A stretch of 64,000 nucleotides of DNA from Vagococcus zengguangii (GTDB taxonomy: Bacteria; Bacillota; Bacilli; Lactobacillales; Vagococcaceae): the NCBI RefSeq assembly GCF_005145005.1, contig NZ_CP039712.1, positions 1,457,001-1,521,000 on the forward strand, written 5' to 3'. Position numbers and translations under genes: made by a program. The first letter of the stretch is position 1. Every line of letters begins with the position of its first letter. The notes beneath the pieces were generated by a model. The model was given only the letters and a program-made list of their open reading frames with translations. It did not search any database and was not told the DNA's origin. Below, one piece after another: positions 27,066 through 34,761 of this stretch.

Positions 27066-27116
27066 TAAAATAGCGCCTTGATTGAACTCAAGTTGAGTTA
27101 TCAATCAAGGCGCTGT
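27066..27116 (-). terminator. terminator after the glucosaminidase-CHAP gene
   Basis: Long stem AGCGCCTTGATTG/CAATCAAGGCGCT (27072-27084 and 27102-27114), with an inner inverted repeat AACTCAA/TTGAGTT. Confidence 0.8.
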
Positions 27117-27122
27117 AAGCTT

Positions 27123-29183
27123 TTATTTTTGTTTTGCTACAATGTAGTTTACTTGACTAGAACGTGCAATATCATTAGAAATGATACGATAAGAGACGCG
27201 TGTTCCGCCAACAACATTGCCTTCTGAAATTAAGATACCATCTTTTGTTACAGCTTCAACGAATGCCACATGGCCGTATTGGCTACTTGAACCTGCCACA
27301 CCTGGTAAGAATGACACTAGATAGCCTGCTTTTGGTGTGCTTGTTACTTTATAACCTAAGCGTGCGCCTTTAGCACCCCATTCACCACCGTTACCCATAT
27401 AATCATCAACGACCATACCTAATTGAGCGACACGGTTATACGCATACCACGTACATTGACCAACCGGATAAGAACCTGATGTGTTGTAATTCTTTTGGTT
27501 ATAATCTGGGAATTTCATTAACTCACGATATTCTTTAGGGATTGCAGCTCTTGAGGTTAAAATACCTGATGTCTTGCCTGCAACGGTTGTATCTAATTTC
27601 GGCTCATCATATTGCGTTAAATCATAAGCTGCAATCAAACTCACAATCTTCTTATCATATTGTGTATCTGTCGCGTACTTCCCAGTTAAGCTTTGAGCAG
27701 CTGTAATATAGTTGTTAGCTTCTGAACGCCAAGTTTCTTTATAAAAATCATCTTTCCACGCAGTACCATTTTTTATTAGTGAAACATAGTCTTTCAATGA
27801 CTCTTGATAACTCGGGTATTTTCTAAAGGCCGATTGAATGGTGTAAAGATTCCCTTTGCCGTCATCTTCACTAGTCGACATCGACACACTTTGATTTTTA
27901 TATTGGCCTTTAATACCAAATAAATTATGATTTGGTGCTTGAGCTAAACCACTTGTACCTGAAGCACTTTCTAATAATGCTTGGGCAATCATCACTGAGG
28001 CAAACACATCGTATTTAAGACCTAGTTCACGAGCGCCTTCACCGATTAATTCAATAAATTTCTTCGTCAATGGATTCGTTTGGAAGTTCATTGACGCAGG
28101 ATATTGTTTCAACAAGCTTTGACCTTCTTTATTTAAGGCTAAGCTTCCATTACGATAAATCGTTTGATCATCATTTTCGATATAATATTGAGTCACAACT
28201 TCATATTGATCGTCGCCAACATTTTCAACAGTAATCAAGATATCATCGCCAATATAGAGACCGTATTGTGTTTGATCTAAGTAGTTTGTCCAAACAACGA
28301 CATCCCCTATTTTAATCGTCTCTTTATCTGTGATTTTTTTAGCGTTATCGCTTAATAAATCTTGATTAAAATACTTCTTACCTAACCATGTCATTAAACC
28401 TTTTGACGTAATGGGGTCAACTTTTTGTTCTTTATTTTTTTTGTCTTTGGTTGTTTCTTCTTCAAAACGATCTTTACCAACTAAGAGTAAACCACCATAA
28501 ATTAACACTGCTTCTTCATCTGATTTTAATTCTGATAATAAAGGCAAACGATAATTTAACAGATTAGAAGTAGTAAAATCTTTCGTTGCTTCACCTAAAT
28601 CAATAATAGCATTTGACGTTGGACGTTCTACTACCACACGATTGTCACTTGGTTTTACTTCCTCTTTAGGTTTTGATGTGTCAACTGGTTTTTTAGCAGG
28701 TTTTGATTCTTTATCTGGTTTTGACGTTGCAGGTTTACTTTCCGACGTTTCAGGGTCTTTGGAAGGTGTCGTACTTGACTCTGTTGTTGACTCACTGTTT
28801 TCTTGACTTGAGTCTGTCGTTACTTCACTTGAATCTGTTGTTTCAGTTTCTACTTCTATACTTGTTTCAGTTGTTGATTCAGCAGATTCTTCTGATGTCG
28901 ATGACTCTTCTGGTACTTCACTTGAATCTGTTGTTTCAGTTTCTACTTCTATACTTGTTTCAGTTGTTGATTGTTCTATAGTAGGAAATGTTTCTTCTAC
29001 CACCGGATCTGTAGAGTCTACAGTATTTCCAGGTAACACTTGTGAATTACTATCTGAAGTTTGACTTTCACCTATTTCATCTGCTTTTAATGGCTTACTC
29101 TGAGATATTTCTGATACTATACTTGTTACTTCTGAGAAAGCAAAGATTGTTAAAGCAATCAACGCTGTGTTTTTTAATTTCAA
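27123..29183 (-). CDS. secreted glucosaminidase-CHAP peptidoglycan hydrolase
   Basis: A 686-residue lysin. Signal peptide to about residue 34 (PLKADE), a Ser/Thr/Glu-rich stretch (35-190) in which TTETSIEVETETTDSSEV occurs twice, a region of unknown fold (190-370), a glucosaminidase domain (about 385-520, ASVMIAQALLESASGTSGLA, NHNLFGIKG, RKYPSYQESL) and a C-terminal CHAP amidase with Cys in GQCTWY and His in YGHVAFVE. The first domain cuts glycan strands, the second the peptide stems. GGAGGG precedes the start. A TATAAT lies about 45 bases further upstream. It may be co-regulated with the coiled-coil operon directly upstream on the same strand. Confidence 0.9.
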   Translation of the reverse strand: MKLKNTALIALTIFAFSEVTSIVSEISQSKPLKADEIGESQTSDSNSQVLPGNTVDSTDPVVEETFPTIEQSTTETSIEVETETTDSSEVPEESSTSEESAESTTETSIEVETETTDSSEVTTDSSQENSESTTESSTTPSKDPETSESKPATSKPDKESKPAKKPVDTSKPKEEVKPSDNRVVVERPTSNAIIDLGEATKDFTTSNLLNYRLPLLSELKSDEEAVLIYGGLLLVGKDRFEEETTKDKKNKEQKVDPITSKGLMTWLGKKYFNQDLLSDNAKKITDKETIKIGDVVVWTNYLDQTQYGLYIGDDILITVENVGDDQYEVVTQYYIENDDQTIYRNGSLALNKEGQSLLKQYPASMNFQTNPLTKKFIELIGEGARELGLKYDVFASVMIAQALLESASGTSGLAQAPNHNLFGIKGQYKNQSVSMSTSEDDGKGNLYTIQSAFRKYPSYQESLKDYVSLIKNGTAWKDDFYKETWRSEANNYITAAQSLTGKYATDTQYDKKIVSLIAAYDLTQYDEPKLDTTVAGKTSGILTSRAAIPKEYRELMKFPDYNQKNYNTSGSYPVGQCTWYAYNRVAQLGMVVDDYMGNGGEWGAKGARLGYKVTSTPKAGYLVSFLPGVAGSSSQYGHVAFVEAVTKDGILISEGNVVGGTRVSYRIISNDIARSSQVNYIVAKQK

Positions 29184-29289
29184 GCTATATCCCCCTCCAA
29201 TATAAAATTATCTTATTGTATAGATTATACAAGTTATTTTTTAGTTATACTATAATTTAGCATATTAATTAATATGTTAATAATTTCAG

Positions 29290-30249
29290 TTAATCTTCTT
29301 TAAACTCCAATTCCTCAAAAAAATCAATAGTAGGTATTTTGGAATTATCTGACATATTTTCTAGATTCAAATCTTCAATTTTTCTTCTATACATTGTGGC
29401 TAGTTGCTCTCTAAATAAACGATCCTCTTGTTTTACATCCTCAATCTGTTGTTTTAATATATCATATTCTTCATTCAGGCTGGAGATTGATTTATTAATT
29501 TTATTTACTAGCTCATCTCTTTTGATTCTTAAATCATCTAGTTGTTCTTTAGCTGCCGTTTTTTCTTTTGCTAACTGTTGGTATATTTTTTCACGCTGTT
29601 TTTTGGCTTCTAAAACAAAAGTTTCCTTTTCAATTTCAAAATCAGCAAAAAATTGTTCTCTTTCATCATATGCTTTTTGCATAATGTTATTTGAAATAAT
29701 ACTAGCTTCTTGTCTGGCGTTCTGTTTAATTTTTTCAGATTCTTCTGTTATTTTTTTTGCATTTAATTGAGCTTCTTCAATTATTTTATTTTTTTTATTT
29801 TCTGTTTCAGCTAGCTCCTCCTGTATTTTTTTTGCATATTTTTCTAATTTTTCTTTCCCTTGAATAATCAAAGTTTGCGCTTTATCTAGGGCTTCATTTT
29901 TTATACCATCAGAATTACTAAGTGTTTTTTTCATTTCATGATTCATATTGACTAATTTCGCATTTTTCTGTAATAATTCGTCATTTTCATCTTTAATTCG
30001 TTGCATTTCTTGAATGTATTTATTTGTATCATTATCTAAAGATTTCCTTAACTCTTGCTCTTGCCTATATAATGTTTCTAAATGTTTTTTTTCTTCTACT
30101 AATTCACACTTTTGTATACTAACTTCTTCTAAGCTTTTTTCAAGTTTGGTTATTTTTTCAAGAATCCCCTCAATATATACCTCTACTTCTTTCTTAGCGT
30201 ATCCTTTTACTGATGTTTGGAATTTAATTTTTTCTATATTATATCCCAC
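29290..30249 (-). CDS. DivIVA-like coiled-coil protein
   Basis: A 319-residue, almost wholly coiled-coil protein rich in Glu, Lys and Gln. The first 50 residues (KIKFQTSVKGYAKKEVEVYI) match the DivIVA start domain, as in the true DivIVA at 56.5 kb (SFSTKFKGYSPEEVDDFL). The frame is open upstream to 30279, but GTG 30249 has AAGGAG nine bases before it, whereas the ATG inside that motif has no spacing. It overlaps the upstream gene by 11 bases. DivIVA proteins mark curved membrane and recruit partners. A scaffold for polar or septal secretion is possible (inference). The C-terminus is acidic (FFEELEFKED). Confidence 0.7.
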   Translation of the reverse strand: MGYNIEKIKFQTSVKGYAKKEVEVYIEGILEKITKLEKSLEEVSIQKCELVEEKKHLETLYRQEQELRKSLDNDTNKYIQEMQRIKDENDELLQKNAKLVNMNHEMKKTLSNSDGIKNEALDKAQTLIIQGKEKLEKYAKKIQEELAETENKKNKIIEEAQLNAKKITEESEKIKQNARQEASIISNNIMQKAYDEREQFFADFEIEKETFVLEAKKQREKIYQQLAKEKTAAKEQLDDLRIKRDELVNKINKSISSLNEEYDILKQQIEDVKQEDRLFREQLATMYRRKIEDLNLENMSDNSKIPTIDFFEELEFKED

Positions 30250-30745
30250 TTTTCTCATCTCCTTTCTCACTATATTCAAATAAATTTTCTATTTCAGAAA
30301 ATAAAATTTTCTGAAATTCTTGAATATCTCGATCTAAATCGTATAATTCATTATTAGTTGATTTTTTTTGATTAACATTTGATACCTCATAAGACTGTAT
30401 TTTTGATTCTTCAAACTGATCATTTAAAACATTAATATTTTGATGATTTATTAATTCCTCCAATGCTTGAATATCTTCAAACATCTCCTGTATTTGTAAA
30501 CTTTGATTTTTTGAATTCTTTAGCATTTCATTATCTTTAGAAAATTGTTCCATCCTATTTCTTTCAACTACTTTCTTCAATTCCTTTATTTCTTTTTTTA
30601 ATATGTCTGTCTCTACCGAACTTTTTTTCTCGTTTCCCTTAATCGCGACATTAACTAATGAATTATAATTCTTATCAAGTTGTCTCTCATTCATTAAACT
30701 AATTTTATCTATTATTGCTTTGGTAGAAAAAAATTTATCTAGCAT
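30239..30745 (-). CDS. coiled-coil protein, 168 residues
   Basis: An Asn/Glu/Lys-rich protein without signal peptide or membrane helix. Residues 45-100 (KEIKELKKVVERN) form a predicted coiled coil. The rest is acidic. It overlaps the downstream DivIVA-like gene by 11 bases and is one base from the upstream membrane protein gene, so all are one operon. I do not recognise the family. A partner of the DivIVA-like scaffold is the simplest guess. Confidence 0.65.
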   Translation of the reverse strand: MLDKFFSTKAIIDKISLMNERQLDKNYNSLVNVAIKGNEKKSSVETDILKKEIKELKKVVERNRMEQFSKDNEMLKNSKNQSLQIQEMFEDIQALEELINHQNINVLNDQFEESKIQSYEVSNVNQKKSTNNELYDLDRDIQEFQKILFSEIENLFEYSEKGDEKSGI

Positions 30746-30746
30746 T

Positions 30747-31469
30747 TTATAACTCCTTATTATTAGTCAATTCAAATCGATTGTAATCATCATTTCTTTT
30801 ATAACGATTTTGATTAATCAACTGATTCTCATAATTAAAATTAATAATTACTTCATCAAGCATGGAATGGACAAATAATTCATCAAGCAATTTTTCTTCG
30901 TTTATCCTAACGTCCTGCTTTCGTATCTCATCCATTTGAGAGTCAATAAAATTAATGATAAGTGATTTATTCTCTTTATCATATGTGACCAAAGGTTTAA
31001 CAAATCCAAAATAAGAATATATTCTATCAGAAAAATCTAATTCAAACTTTTGTACTTCTTCTGTATTACTGATTTTTTTTTCAAATAATATTTCAAGCCC
31101 TATCCCATCAACAGGATATTCTCTTATAGGTAATTGTTCTAATAATTGCTGATAATTCAGTCTAGATATATCCAATTCTTCATTAATTCCTACCACTTCC
31201 CCACGTAAAGATGAATTAGACATCTCCAGTTTTAAAACTTTACTTGTCAGTAAAATAACTGCGATACACAAGAAAAAAACGACTACAAGTAATATTTTTA
31301 TATGATTAAGTAATTGGATAAATTGATACTTATGAAATTTTCTTTTAAATTCTTCAGGATAATGCCTTAATTTATTTATTTTATTAAGATTGAATTGAAG
31401 AAAAACTCTTGGAACTATTCCAACAAATGTAATTATTAAAAAAATTATAATAAGAATAGCTGTAATCAT
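30747..31469 (-). CDS. two-helix membrane protein of the signal-peptidase operon
   Basis: A 240-residue protein. The first helix (ITAILIIIFLIITFVGIV) and the second (ILLVVVFFLCIAVILLTS) bracket a basic loop of about 45 residues, then a soluble domain of about 140 residues (GLEILFEKKISNTE, LVTYDKENKSLIINFID). The frame opens earlier, but ATG 31469 has GGAGGGGG six bases before it. Family unknown. It lies between a signal peptidase and two coiled-coil genes and may anchor them to the membrane. Confidence 0.65.
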   Translation of the reverse strand: MITAILIIIFLIITFVGIVPRVFLQFNLNKINKLRHYPEEFKRKFHKYQFIQLLNHIKILLVVVFFLCIAVILLTSKVLKLEMSNSSLRGEVVGINEELDISRLNYQQLLEQLPIREYPVDGIGLEILFEKKISNTEEVQKFELDFSDRIYSYFGFVKPLVTYDKENKSLIINFIDSQMDEIRKQDVRINEEKLLDELFVHSMLDEVIINFNYENQLINQNRYKRNDDYNRFELTNNKEL

Positions 31470-31490
31470 GCTTATCCCCCTCCCCAACAG

Positions 31491-31994
31491 TTACTTTACT
31501 CTTCCGATGCGATTTAATGGAAAAATTCTATATATAACTTCTCCTTCAATGTCCTCTTTATTTACGAAACCTAATTTCCTACTATCATTAGATATACCTC
31601 TATTGTCTCCTACGACAAAATACTGATTTTCGGGAATCATATTATAATGAGATAATTCTTTTGCAACATTCTCATCTAATTGAAATTTACTTACAGAAGA
31701 AAAATTATTTTCTTCTTTTTCAGTTAGTATTAACTGATTACTAGCAATAATATAACTATCACCAGGCATTCCAATTACTCTCTTTAATAATAAATTACCC
31801 GCCAACTCATCTTCGAATCCGATTAACACATATCTACTTATTTTATTTGTTTTCCTTAACAAAACCGCCTCATTATTATGTACTGTTGGTTCCATGCTTT
31901 TACCTTCAATTAAATGAATTTTAAACAGATTGGTATATATTAGCAAACAAGTAACCGTTATACTTAGAGCTATTAAAATAAAATTTTTTTTCAT
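31491..31994 (-). CDS. signal peptidase I (second copy)
   Basis: A 167-residue type I signal peptidase. N-terminal helix, serine motif GKSMEP near residue 33, lysine motif LLLKRVIGMPGD and box GDNRGISNDSR are intact. It is the first gene of a four-gene operon (signal peptidase, membrane protein, coiled coil, DivIVA-like). The ATG at 31994 fits the protein start; a GTG at 32004-32006 lies five codons earlier with no ribosome binding site. Its promoter is module C at 32.1 kb, shared with the divergent lysin gene. A second, dedicated signal peptidase suggests special substrates, for example the nearby lysins and WxL proteins. Confidence 0.88.
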   Translation of the reverse strand: MKKNFILIALSITVTCLLIYTNLFKIHLIEGKSMEPTVHNNEAVLLRKTNKISRYVLIGFEDELAGNLLLKRVIGMPGDSYIIASNQLILTEKEENNFSSVSKFQLDENVAKELSHYNMIPENQYFVVGDNRGISNDSRKLGFVNKEDIEGEVIYRIFPLNRIGRVK

Positions 31995-32062
31995 GAAAAA
32001 CCCCACTTTTTATTTCTTACTATTCTTTTCCTTTTATAGAGTATAATGGCATCCTATCATTT

Positions 32063-32154
32063 AGAATACTATTTTAATCAAAGTAACAACAGTTCAAAAA
32101 CGTATATAAATTAAACGATCCTGAACTGTTGTTACTTTGTTTATGGTTTATTAT
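32063..32154. promoter_or_regulatory. operator-promoter module C (divergent signal peptidase operon and lysin)
   Basis: Perfect 18-base inverted repeat CAAAGTAACAACAGTTCA at 32079-32096 and its complement at 32122-32139, 25 bases apart. On the minus strand the core is followed after 19 bases by TATTCT (32063-32068). On the plus strand it is followed after 18 bases by TATTAT (32149-32154). Both divergent genes can be served by one bound factor. Same core and spacing as modules A and B. Confidence 0.75.
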
Positions 32155-32185
32155 TATTTAGAAACTATACTTAGGAGGTAAAAAA

Positions 32186-33409
32186 ATGAAACATACATTA
32201 AAAAAATCGATTCTCATTACCCCACTTTTTTTTGGTAGCAATTTAACATTAGCTGACACCATAAACAAGTCACCTGATGGGAATATTCTTGATATTAATG
32301 AGAATTTTATTATACATTCTGATGAAAAAGAATTATCTAAAAAAATAGATTATACAAATCAAATCTATACTAAATCGCAGACTGCACAATCATTCATTAA
32401 TAGCATTGCAATTCAAGCTTCCATGGTTGCGGAAAATAATGACTTGTATGCTTCTGTAATGATTGCACAAGCTTGTTTAGAAACTGGATATGGTGCGAGT
32501 AAATTAGGGCAATCACCTAATCATAATCTTTTTGGTATTAAGGGTGAGTATAATGGAAAATTTGTTAGCATGTTAACTTGGGAAGACGATGGTAAAGGAA
32601 ATACTTATTGGATAGAAGCAAAATTCAGAAAATACCCTTCCTTTAAAGAATCATTCCAAGACAATGCACATGTAATCAAAACTACTAGTTTTTCGTCAGG
32701 CAATTATTACTACTCTGGAGCATGGAAAAGTAATACTCACTCATATAAAGATGCTACTGCTTGGTTAACAGGTCGTTATGCCACAGATACCTCTTATGGT
32801 ACAAAGCTTAACGCTATAATTGAACAATACAATCTAACTAAATATGATTCGAGTAGTGTTGAAAATAATGATTTAGCTTCTAATAATGACGAACATATTG
32901 TTGCCTCGGGTGATACCTTATATAGTATAGCGATAAAATATCACACAACAGTCTCTAATATTAAAATATGGAATAAATTATCTTCTGATACTATTTATAT
33001 AGGTCAAAAACTACTTGTTTCACAAGAGAACTCCCCCTCTCAAGAAAACATCGACTCTAACAAACCCAATAGTAATGATAATCAACTGGATACATCGGTT
33101 TATTCGGTAAAAAAAGGAGATACCTTGTATAGTATCTCAAAAAAAGCTAATACAACAGTAGCTAATTTAAAAAAATGGAATAAATTATCTTCTGATATTA
33201 TTTTTGTCGGACAATCATTAAAAATTTGTTCTAATTCACTTGGCCAAGATCCTTCAACAACTAGTAAAGTATACTATAAAGTGAAAGCTGGAGATACACT
33301 CTATTCAATCTCCAAAAAATACAATACAACTGTCTTAAAGTTGAAAAATTGGAATAAATTATCTTCTGATATTATTTTTGTTTCACAAAATTTGATTATT
33401 CATAACTAA
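32186..33409 (+). CDS. secreted glucosaminidase with three LysM domains
   Basis: A 407-residue autolysin-type enzyme. Signal peptide to about residue 24 (NLTLAD), a glucosaminidase domain (about 65-225, YASVMIAQACLETGYGAS, NHNLFGIKG, WLTGRYATD) with the catalytic Glu in LETGYGAS, and three LysM repeats (from about 235, each opening with GDTLYSIA or GDTLYSIS) for peptidoglycan binding. AGGAGG precedes the ATG. It is controlled by module C. Its domain order matches the larger enzyme at 37.5 kb, but with half the LysM units. Confidence 0.9.
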   Translation: MKHTLKKSILITPLFFGSNLTLADTINKSPDGNILDINENFIIHSDEKELSKKIDYTNQIYTKSQTAQSFINSIAIQASMVAENNDLYASVMIAQACLETGYGASKLGQSPNHNLFGIKGEYNGKFVSMLTWEDDGKGNTYWIEAKFRKYPSFKESFQDNAHVIKTTSFSSGNYYYSGAWKSNTHSYKDATAWLTGRYATDTSYGTKLNAIIEQYNLTKYDSSSVENNDLASNNDEHIVASGDTLYSIAIKYHTTVSNIKIWNKLSSDTIYIGQKLLVSQENSPSQENIDSNKPNSNDNQLDTSVYSVKKGDTLYSISKKANTTVANLKKWNKLSSDIIFVGQSLKICSNSLGQDPSTTSKVYYKVKAGDTLYSISKKYNTTVLKLKNWNKLSSDIIFVSQNLIIHN

Positions 33410-33437
33410 GTTCATTAATAAATTATTCATTCTTATA

Positions 33438-33490
33438 TAACAAAAGCTTGGTGTTAAAATAAAATTCAACACCAAGCTTTTGTTATTTTT
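33438..33490. terminator. bidirectional terminator between lysin and phosphatase genes
   Basis: Perfect 16-base stem ACAAAAGCTTGGTGTT/AACACCAAGCTTTTGT (33440-33455 and 33468-33483), with T-runs. Confidence 0.85.
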
Positions 33491-33491
33491 G

Positions 33492-33956
33492 TTATTCATA
33501 AATACCCAGATATTCTAACCACTTATCAGTCGCTTGATCAATCAATTCATATGTATATTCAAATTCACCGGTATAATAAGGATCCGGCACATCTGGTCGA
33601 CCTGCTTCTGGTAACACCGATAAGCAGGTCATAATTTTATCATGATATTCTACCGGGGACATAGCTTTTAAATTGGCAATATTTTGCTCATCCATCCCGA
33701 TAATATAGTCAAATGTCTCAAAATCTTGCGGTTTAATTTGTTCAGAAGTAATACCTGAATAATCAATTCCCTTTTCATCAAGTAGTTCTCTTGTTTTGTG
33801 GTAAGGAGGCTTCCCTACGTTATAATTACTAGTTGCTCGTGAAGCAACTTCAATTTGATCAGCTAGTCCTGCTTGGGCAACTTTATGGCGCATCACTGCT
33901 TCTCCTACAGGTGAACGACAAATATTTCCTAAACAAACAAATAATATTTTAGTCAT
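33492..33956 (-). CDS. low-molecular-weight protein-tyrosine phosphatase
   Basis: A 154-residue cytoplasmic phosphatase. The active-site loop CLGNICRSP lies at residues 9-17 with its Cys and Arg, and the C-terminal DPYYTG supplies the general-acid Asp. Start ATG 33956 has AAAGGAG nine bases upstream; the open frame from 33977 would bury that site. It begins just after the DUF188 gene ends. Such enzymes remove phosphate from tyrosine or arginine residues. The target is unknown. Confidence 0.9.
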   Translation of the reverse strand: MTKILFVCLGNICRSPVGEAVMRHKVAQAGLADQIEVASRATSNYNVGKPPYHKTRELLDEKGIDYSGITSEQIKPQDFETFDYIIGMDEQNIANLKAMSPVEYHDKIMTCLSVLPEAGRPDVPDPYYTGEFEYTYELIDQATDKWLEYLGIYE

Positions 33957-33957
33957 G

Positions 33958-34404
33958 TTAACTGACTCCTTTTGCAATAATTTTTGTTAATAATGCTTTG
34001 AATATTTCTTTTTGCTCTATCGTCAATTTACTTGGTCCTTTTGTGCGTTGTCCACTTCGTCTAAGTTTAGCGGAATGATGACGTTGTTCGAGTAGTTGAT
34101 CTATATTGGCATAGGTATATTCTTTACCCGTATGATGAAGGACACGGACTTTTTTTGGTAAAGCAAGAGAGGCTAAGCCATAATCTTGCGTCACTAGAAT
34201 ATCATGGGCTTGAATTATACCAATAATTTTGTAATCGGCTGAGTCAGCACCGCGGTCGACATATACTACTTCAACTTGTTCGGGATGCTTATCGCTAACA
34301 TGATCGTAGCTACTAACTAGGATAACTGGCGTCTTCGTCTCCAGAGCAACTTGATAGATTTCTTGTTTAACAGGACAAGCATCGCCGTCGATTATGATTC
34401 GCAT
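33958..34404 (-). CDS. YaiI/YqxD family (DUF188) protein
   Basis: A 148-residue cytoplasmic protein of the DUF188 family. It opens MRIIIDGDACPVKQEI, the family's signature with conserved aspartates, and later has DRGADSADYKI and VTQDYGLASLAL. The fold resembles PIN-type nucleases, but the function is not established. AAAGGAG stands eight bases before ATG 34404. It is transcribed with the phosphatase gene, whose start lies two bases beyond its stop. Confidence 0.88.
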   Translation of the reverse strand: MRIIIDGDACPVKQEIYQVALETKTPVILVSSYDHVSDKHPEQVEVVYVDRGADSADYKIIGIIQAHDILVTQDYGLASLALPKKVRVLHHTGKEYTYANIDQLLEQRHHSAKLRRSGQRTKGPSKLTIEQKEIFKALLTKIIAKGVS

Positions 34405-34418
34405 AAAACGACTCCTTT

Positions 34419-34456
34419 CGAAAAAAGGATTGTGACAATATAGCCACAATCCTTAA
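34419..34456 (-). terminator. terminator after leuS
   Basis: Stem AAGGATTGTG/CACAATCCTT (34425-34434 and 34445-34454) with a T-run on the minus strand, 300 bases past the leuS stop. Confidence 0.7.
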
Positions 34457-34519
34457 AAATTTTGTTTTGATGAGTTAATGTACACTCAATACTTAAAAAT
34501 AAACGAATTCTCAAGTAAT

Positions 34520-34761
34520 TTAGTTAATCCGGCTTTCCGGGACAACTTTTTTGGTAATATGTTGTGACTCTCAAAAATTGTTACACATTTTTCGTCGTCC
34601 CACGCATATTGCTCAAAAGTCACCCGTCCCCTTAAGCACTTTATCTAATACGGCTTTTGGTCGCAGCTCCTCAGAAAAATTTCAAGAGCTCTCAAAATTT
34701 TTTCAATATTTTGTCACTCTTGAGCATTTTTATCGGAGCTAAACACGACCACAAGCACTTT
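34520..34761. repeat. two tandem copies of a structured element after leuS
   Basis: Copy 1 spans about 34520-34643 and copy 2 about 34641-34761, with an offset of 121 bases. Both open with TTAnnTAATnCGGCTTT, share CTCTCAAAA (34568 and 34689) and end AAGCACTTTA. Each can fold into a long hairpin, but the stem sequences differ: copy 1 pairs GGGAC/GTCCC and GTGACT/AGTCAC, copy 2 pairs TGGTCG/CGACCA, AGCTCC/GGAGCT and AAGAG/CTCTT. Pairing kept while bases change points to selection on structure. No gene is seen in this 310-base stretch. Its last bases overlap the leuS stop codon. Confidence 0.65.

Noticed and set aside
34450-34760. A minus-strand reading frame with coding-like look (two stops) and the idea of RNase P, tmRNA or 6S RNA.
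   Set aside because: Stops interrupt it, the two-copy hairpin explains the pattern better, and the conserved cores of those RNAs are not seen.
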